Assembly (NCBI RefSeq): GCF_003339865.1
Contig: NZ_QPKV01000001.1
Span: 1 to 64,000, forward strand
Source of the DNA: Pedobacter chinensis
GTDB taxonomy: Bacteria; Bacteroidota; Bacteroidia; Sphingobacteriales; Sphingobacteriaceae
Reading direction: 5' to 3'
Length of the DNA: 64,000 nt
Under the pieces are notes generated by a model. The model did not search any database, had not been told where the DNA came from, and saw only the letters and a program-made list of their open reading frames with translations. Of this stretch, positions 59,128 to 64,000 are shown in pieces. Position 1 is the first letter of the stretch. Each line of letters opens with the position of its first letter. The translations under genes and the position numbers were made by a program.

Positions 59128-60330
59128 ATGAAATCTCTACATCGCTTGCATTTATCACTTAACACTGTTAAACAGTTTAATGGTGTTAAATCACTATTTG
59201 TCATTTCTATTCTTTCCATAATTCTTTCAAGCTGTAAATCTTCTCCGGAGCAATCGGCTGCTGCACCACCGCCACCAGTTTTACCGGTAAGCATGATTGC
59301 TGAAAGTACCCAAACAACCTTCATTGAGTATCCGGCTTCTGTTCAGGGCGCAGTTGATATCGATATTCGTCCGCAGGTTAGTGGTTATTTACAAAGTGTT
59401 CTGGTTAATGAAGGTGCATTTGTAACTGCAGGGCAAACCCTTTTTAAAATCAATGAAAATCCATATCGGGAGGCATTAAACAATGCAAAAGCAAGTTTAC
59501 ATGCTGCTGAAGCAGCCATTTTAAATGCACAGCTGGAGGTTGATAAATTAACACCATTGGTACAAAACAAGGTTGTGTCTGAATTTCAATTAAAAACAGC
59601 CAAAACAGCTTATAAAATTGCACAGGCAAATGCCGAACAGGCTAAAGCAAGTGTTGCAGCAGCTCAAATTAATTTAGGTTATACCAATGTTAAAGCAACA
59701 GTAAGCGGTTACATTGGCCTTATTCCAAAAAAACAGGGTAGTTTGGTTTCCCCGTCAGATCAAACAGCGCTAACACAATTATCAGACATTCATGAAGTAC
59801 ATGTTTACTTTTCGTTAGCTGAAAATGACTTCAATAGCTTCAATGCAAACTATCCAGGAAAAACACCTGCCGATAGAATCAAACGTCTTCCGGCGGTTGA
59901 TTTGGTGCTGGCTGATAACTCAATTTATCCTATAAAAGGTAAAATCGATATGATTGATGGTCAGTTTGATAAAAATACCGGGGCTATTACGTTAAGAGCC
60001 AGTTTTCCAAACGCCAGCGGTACCCTGCGCTCAGGTAATACAGGAAAAATCAGGTTAGGTTTACAACATGATGATGCCATTTTAATTCCTCAATCTGCAA
60101 CGGTAGAAATGCAGGATAAAGTTTTTGTTTTCGCCTTAAACAAGGGAAACAAAGTTACTAAAATGCCCATTACCGTTATTGGTAAAAGTGGTAACAATTA
60201 TCTGATTAAAGATGGTTTAAAATCCGGAGATCAAATCGTATTAAGTGGGTTAGATCGTTTGCAGGAGGGGCAGGTTATTCAACCCGAGAAATCAACAGAT
60301 AAAGCAGCTCAAATAATTAATAAAAAATAA
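59128..60330 (+). CDS. RND efflux membrane fusion protein (lipoprotein)
   Basis: 400 residues. The signal peptide ends in lipobox IILSSC (Cys36); a polar stretch precedes it. Lipoyl/barrel-sandwich (IDIRPQVSGYLQSVLVNEGA), long hairpin helices (about 110-185; EAAILNAQLEVDKLTPLVQN) and a beta-barrel and C-terminal domain (KSGDQIVLSGLDRLQEGQVI). It bridges the pump and the outer-membrane channel. The 5' end carries a 31-bp inverted repeat like the operators. Confidence 0.94.
   Translation: MKSLHRLHLSLNTVKQFNGVKSLFVISILSIILSSCKSSPEQSAAAPPPPVLPVSMIAESTQTTFIEYPASVQGAVDIDIRPQVSGYLQSVLVNEGAFVTAGQTLFKINENPYREALNNAKASLHAAEAAILNAQLEVDKLTPLVQNKVVSEFQLKTAKTAYKIAQANAEQAKASVAAAQINLGYTNVKATVSGYIGLIPKKQGSLVSPSDQTALTQLSDIHEVHVYFSLAENDFNSFNANYPGKTPADRIKRLPAVDLVLADNSIYPIKGKIDMIDGQFDKNTGAITLRASFPNASGTLRSGNTGKIRLGLQHDDAILIPQSATVEMQDKVFVFALNKGNKVTKMPITVIGKSGNNYLIKDGLKSGDQIVLSGLDRLQEGQVIQPEKSTDKAAQIINKK
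59159..59189. promoter_or_regulatory. Third operator-like repeat inside the fusion-protein gene
   Basis: ttaacac (59159-59165) and gtgttaa (59183-59189) flank tgttaaacagtttaatg. The 11-mer taacactgtta is identical to the start of the operator at 59078. It may be a second TetR site that strengthens repression. Confidence 0.5.
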
Positions 60331-60340
60331 GCTTAAAGCA

Positions 60341-63300
60341 ATGTTTAAAATATTTATACAAAGGCCCGTACTGGCAACCGTTATCTCCATATTGCTGGTC
60401 ATATTGGGTGTACTTGGCCTTACAAAATTGCCTTTACAACAATTTCCTGATATTGCACCACCATCGGTTTTAGTCACAGCGGTTTATCCGGGGGCAAATG
60501 CAGAAACGGTTTTACGTTCAGTAGCACCATCGCTTGAAGAATCAATAAATGGGGTAGAAAACATGACCTATATGAGTTCTACCGCCAGTAATGATGGCTC
60601 ATTGGCGATCACTGTTTTCTTCAAACTCGGTACAAATGCCGATCAGGCTGCTGTAAATGTTCAAAATCGTGTAGCTCAGGCAACAAGTCAGTTGCCGGCC
60701 GAAGTGGTTCAGCAAGGGGTAACCACAGCGAAACAGCAGAACAGTTTCATTATGGCCATCGGGATGTACACTGATGATGAATCCAAATATGATCAGACGT
60801 TTGTGGCCAATTACGCTCAAATCAATATCATCCCCGAAATTAAACGTATTCCTGGGGTCGGTTCAGCGGCTATATTTGGTGGTGTAAAAGATTATTCAAT
60901 GCGTGTCTGGTTAAACCCAACGCAGATGTCGACCTATAAAGTTACGCCAAATGAAGTAATGAAAGCCATTCAGGATAAAAGTCTGGAGGCTGCGCCAGGT
61001 AAATTTGGTGAGAGAAGTAAAGAGGTTTTCGAATATGTAATTAAGTATAAAGGTAAATTAACTAAACCCGAAGAATATGAAAACATCGCTATACGCGCTA
61101 ATGCCGACGGTTCTATTCTGCATTTAAAAGATGTCGCCCGGATCGAATTAGGTGCTTATTCTTACAACAGTTTGACCCGTTTGAATGGTAAAAAAGGTAT
61201 CGTCATAGGAATTATTCAGTTAGCAGGTTCTAACTCGAACGATATTCAGGTGGCAATTAATAAAATGATGGTAAAATCTGCTAAAGATTTTCCTGCAGGA
61301 ATTAAACACAATATTTTTTACAGTACAAAAGTTTCATTAGATCAATCGATAGAACAAGTTGAACATACATTAATTGAGGCTTTTATACTGGTATTTATTG
61401 TTGTATTCCTCTTTCTGCAAGATTTCAGATCAACATTGATTCCGGCAATTGCGGTTCCGGTAGCCATTTTGGGTACGTTTTTCTTCATGCAGTTATTCGG
61501 ATTTTCGATTAACCTGTTAACATTATTCGCATTAATATTAGCCATTGGTATTGTGGTTGATGATGCAATTGTTGTTGTAGAAGCTGTACATGCAAAAATG
61601 GAGCATAAGCGCCTGGCGCCAAAAGCAGCCACACATGAAGCCATGCATGAAATAACAGGTGCCATTATTTCCATCACTTTGGTCATGGCAGCAGTGTTCC
61701 TGCCCGTTGGCTTTATGGAAGGCTCTACAGGTGTTTTCTATCGCCAATTTGCCTTCACTATGGCCATTGCAATTGTAATTTCGGCGGTTAACGCGCTAAC
61801 TTTAAGTCCTGCATTGGCAGCTTTATTTTTAAAAGATAATCATCATGCTGCCGGAGAAAAAGCAGATGTTAAAACGGGATTTAAACAAAGATTTTTCAAC
61901 GGATTTAACAGCAGCTTCAACGCTTTAACCAATCGTTATGTTGGTGGATTGAAATTCCTGATCCGTCATAAATGGCTTAGCCTCGGAGGTTTGGTTGTGA
62001 TTACATTAGCTACAGTTTTCATGGTTAAAACAACACCTTCAGGATTTATTCCTACTGAAGACCAGGGCTTTATTGCCATTGCAGTAAATACGCCATCAGG
62101 AACATCGTTAGATGGAACACAAAAAGTAATGACAGAAGCTGAAAATACTTTGAGAGGTTTGGATGCATCGAGATTTGTGACTGCCATTTCTGGTTTTAAC
62201 TTATTAACCAATTCAACCAGCCCATCATCAGCAGTTGTTTTCGTATTGCTTAAACCGAATGAAGAGCGGGGGAATGTTAAAAATATTGAAGAGATCATGA
62301 ATCAGGTACGCGGTAAGCTAGGCGGTATTTCCGGTGGAAGTTTCTTCGTGTTCAGTTTTCCAACCGTTCCAGGTTTTAGTAATGTGGAGGCTTTGGATAT
62401 GGTATTGCAGGATAAAACGGGCGGTAAGCTTGATAAGTTCAGCGGTATTTCCCAAGCTTTTATCGGCGAGTTGATGAAGCGTCCTGAAATTGCAGTTGCC
62501 TTTACCAGTTTCAAGGCCGATTATCCGCAATTACAATTGGATATCAACGATGAAAAGGCTGATCAATTAGGGGTAAATGTGAAAGATATTCTGCAAACCA
62601 TGCAGACTTATTTCGGTAGTGCTCAGGCATCAGATTTTAACCGTTTTGGTAAGTATTACCGCGTGGTGGTTCAGGCCGATGTTCAGGACAGGGCAGATCC
62701 ATCATCAATCGACCGGGTTTTTGTGAAAAGCAATCGGGGCGAAATGGTTCCTATCAATACTTTGGTAAAATTAAGCCGTATTTATGGCTCTGAAACCGCA
62801 TCAAGGTATAATCTGTTCAACTCTATTTCTATCAATGCCATTCCTAAACCTGGTTTTAGTTCTGGTGATGCCATCAAGGCGATTGAAGAGGTTGCTGAAA
62901 AACAACTGCCAGCGGGTTATAGTTACGAATTTTCAGGCCAAACACGTGAAGAAATTTCTTCAGGAGGTCAATCTACAGTGATATTTTTATTGTGCCTGGT
63001 ATTTATTTACTTCTTACTTTCTGCACAATATGAGAGTTACATTTTACCTCTGGCTGTAATTTTATCAATTCCTGCCGGGATATTTGGTGTGTTTGTGGCC
63101 ATTGGTTTAACAGGGATTGAGAATAACATTTACGTTCAGGTGGCACTGATTATGCTGATCGGGTTGCTTGCCAAAAATGCGATATTGATTGTGGAATTCG
63201 CAGTACAGCGAAGACGGGCCGGACAACCTCTTGTCGCATCAGCTTTAGAGGCTGCGAAATTAAGATTGCGTCCAATCATCATGACCTCGCTGGCTTTCAT

Positions 63301-63532
63301 TGTGGGATTAATTCCAATGATGGGTGCTACAGGACCATCAGCTCAAGGTAATCACTCGATTAGTATTGGTGCGGCAGGTGGTATGGTATCTGGAGTGATT
63401 TTAGGTTTGTTCATCATTCCTGTACTCTTCATTGTTTTCCAGTATTTACAAGAAAAAATTTCAAAAAAATCACAAGCGGTTGTTCGCCATCACGAAGAAC
63501 CAGTTAATCATATAGTTTATGAAACGGTTTAA
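60341..63532 (+). CDS. RND efflux transporter, AcrB/HAE-1 type
   Basis: 1063 residues. Twelve membrane helices in two halves. Proton-relay aspartates in GIVVDDAIVVVEAV and lysine in LLAKNAILIVEFAVQRRRAG are present. RND hallmarks include FIQRPVLATVISILLVILG and a FIPTEDQGFIAIAVNTPSGT porter segment. It exports drugs or lipids by proton motive force in a trimer. It starts 10 bp after the fusion-protein gene. Confidence 0.96.
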   Translation: MFKIFIQRPVLATVISILLVILGVLGLTKLPLQQFPDIAPPSVLVTAVYPGANAETVLRSVAPSLEESINGVENMTYMSSTASNDGSLAITVFFKLGTNADQAAVNVQNRVAQATSQLPAEVVQQGVTTAKQQNSFIMAIGMYTDDESKYDQTFVANYAQINIIPEIKRIPGVGSAAIFGGVKDYSMRVWLNPTQMSTYKVTPNEVMKAIQDKSLEAAPGKFGERSKEVFEYVIKYKGKLTKPEEYENIAIRANADGSILHLKDVARIELGAYSYNSLTRLNGKKGIVIGIIQLAGSNSNDIQVAINKMMVKSAKDFPAGIKHNIFYSTKVSLDQSIEQVEHTLIEAFILVFIVVFLFLQDFRSTLIPAIAVPVAILGTFFFMQLFGFSINLLTLFALILAIGIVVDDAIVVVEAVHAKMEHKRLAPKAATHEAMHEITGAIISITLVMAAVFLPVGFMEGSTGVFYRQFAFTMAIAIVISAVNALTLSPALAALFLKDNHHAAGEKADVKTGFKQRFFNGFNSSFNALTNRYVGGLKFLIRHKWLSLGGLVVITLATVFMVKTTPSGFIPTEDQGFIAIAVNTPSGTSLDGTQKVMTEAENTLRGLDASRFVTAISGFNLLTNSTSPSSAVVFVLLKPNEERGNVKNIEEIMNQVRGKLGGISGGSFFVFSFPTVPGFSNVEALDMVLQDKTGGKLDKFSGISQAFIGELMKRPEIAVAFTSFKADYPQLQLDINDEKADQLGVNVKDILQTMQTYFGSAQASDFNRFGKYYRVVVQADVQDRADPSSIDRVFVKSNRGEMVPINTLVKLSRIYGSETASRYNLFNSISINAIPKPGFSSGDAIKAIEEVAEKQLPAGYSYEFSGQTREEISSGGQSTVIFLLCLVFIYFLLSAQYESYILPLAVILSIPAGIFGVFVAIGLTGIENNIYVQVALIMLIGLLAKNAILIVEFAVQRRRAGQPLVASALEAAKLRLRPIIMTSLAFIVGLIPMMGATGPSAQGNHSISIGAAGGMVSGVILGLFIIPVLFIVFQYLQEKISKKSQAVVRHHEEPVNHIVYETV

Positions 63533-64000
63533 TATTTTTACCATCCTGCTCCTGGCTTTGATCTGGAGCGGATGTTCAGTTTCTAAAGATTTATCTCTGC
63601 CAAATGTTGCGCCGGGATTATTTAGAAATTCAATACCCAAAGATTCATCAAGTATTGGCGATTTGCCTTTAAAAAGCTTTATCAATGATCTTACTGTTCA
63701 GAATTTAATCGATACGGCATTGATTAAAAATTATGATATGCAAATTGCATTGAAAAATATAGATGCAGCAGAAGTATTGTTCAAACAATCAAAACTAGGT
63801 TATTTGCCTGAATTGAAACTACAGGTTGCAGCGAGTTCAAGCCGCCCATCAGATAACAGCTTAAACGGGTTAAGCTTAAATCAATTTACAGGCTCAACCC
63901 ATATTGAAGATTATAATGCCAATCTTGGCGTATTTTGGGAGGCTGATATTTGGGGGAAAATCCGTAATCAGAAAGCTGGCGCTTTAGCCAGTTTTTTGCA
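63519..64000 (+). CDS. Outer-membrane efflux channel (OprM/TolC type), cut by window end
   Basis: 160 residues are visible and the frame is open at the window end. Lipobox LIWSGC (Cys19). SFINDLTVQNLIDTALIKNY, DMQIALKNIDAAEVLFKQSK, GYLPELKLQVAASSSR and GVFWEADIWGKIRNQKAGAL are typical of OprM-like factors. It overlaps the pump gene by 14 bp and completes the tripartite efflux operon. Confidence 0.93.
   Translation, partial: MKRFNIFTILLLALIWSGCSVSKDLSLPNVAPGLFRNSIPKDSSSIGDLPLKSFINDLTVQNLIDTALIKNYDMQIALKNIDAAEVLFKQSKLGYLPELKLQVAASSSRPSDNSLNGLSLNQFTGSTHIEDYNANLGVFWEADIWGKIRNQKAGALASFL

Overview
The window looks like a chromosomal segment of a Bacteroidota species, most likely Sphingobacteriaceae (Pedobacter-like). 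The evidence is low GC, a PorP/SprF-type protein beside a gliding-motility C-terminal-domain protein, TAnnTTTG-type -7 boxes, a fused CcoNO oxidase subunit, DUF4870, GxxExxY and Nramp-USP proteins. Genus assignment is inference; no rRNA is present.

Region 1 (1-8700) is an accessory island. It opens with the 3' end of an IS256-type transposase and a small XRE/HEAT-like pair on the minus strand. A degenerate but highly structured array of displaced Rhs/YD C-terminal cassettes follows. Each unit has a piece of a GC-rich Rhs core, a different AT-rich toxin tail and a different small (immunity) gene. Most unit borders carry the same hairpin plus a conserved tail. Two units carry the same 56/57-bp insertion at the same codon, and one toxin family occurs twice, once as a remnant.

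Region 2 (8880-15760) holds surface proteins: PorP/SprF converging with a T9SS-targeted PKD protein, then three tandem paralogues with a shared C-terminal module. A decayed fourth copy precedes them and a decayed Crp/Fnr gene follows.

Region 3 (15758-21572) is an envelope/stress set: PRC-barrel, OmpA-like, BON and SH3b proteins, an M48 lipoprotein protease with DUF4870, and an HxlR regulator divergent from an SDR and a SnoaL-like protein.

Region 4 (21880-43274) is mostly housekeeping: rpmH-rnpA-yidD, tsaB, priA, pcm, smpB, an Nramp-USP fusion with a DtxR-family regulator and operator-like palindromes, Lrp, ung, a Na+/H+ antiporter and lysS. It also holds a GxxExxY gene enclosed by inverted repeats and a cluster of dispersed palindromes.

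Region 5 (43669-58105) is a microaerobic respiration locus: an uncharacterised Cys-rich barrel-like protein, a FixL-like haem-PAS kinase, a receiver-Crp/Fnr fusion (FixJ and FixK in one chain), a small dehydrogenase-like protein, hemN, ccoI, ccoS, ccoNO, ccoQ, ccoP, ccoG, fixH and a SafE-like membrane protein. A Crp/Fnr-type palindrome sits about 65 bp before the likely start of transcription of the hemN unit, which suggests direct oxygen-dependent control.

Region 6 (58399-64000) is a TetR regulator followed by an RND efflux operon (membrane fusion protein, pump, and an outer-membrane factor cut by the window end). A 23-bp near-identical sequence lies in both promoters and is the likely TetR operator.
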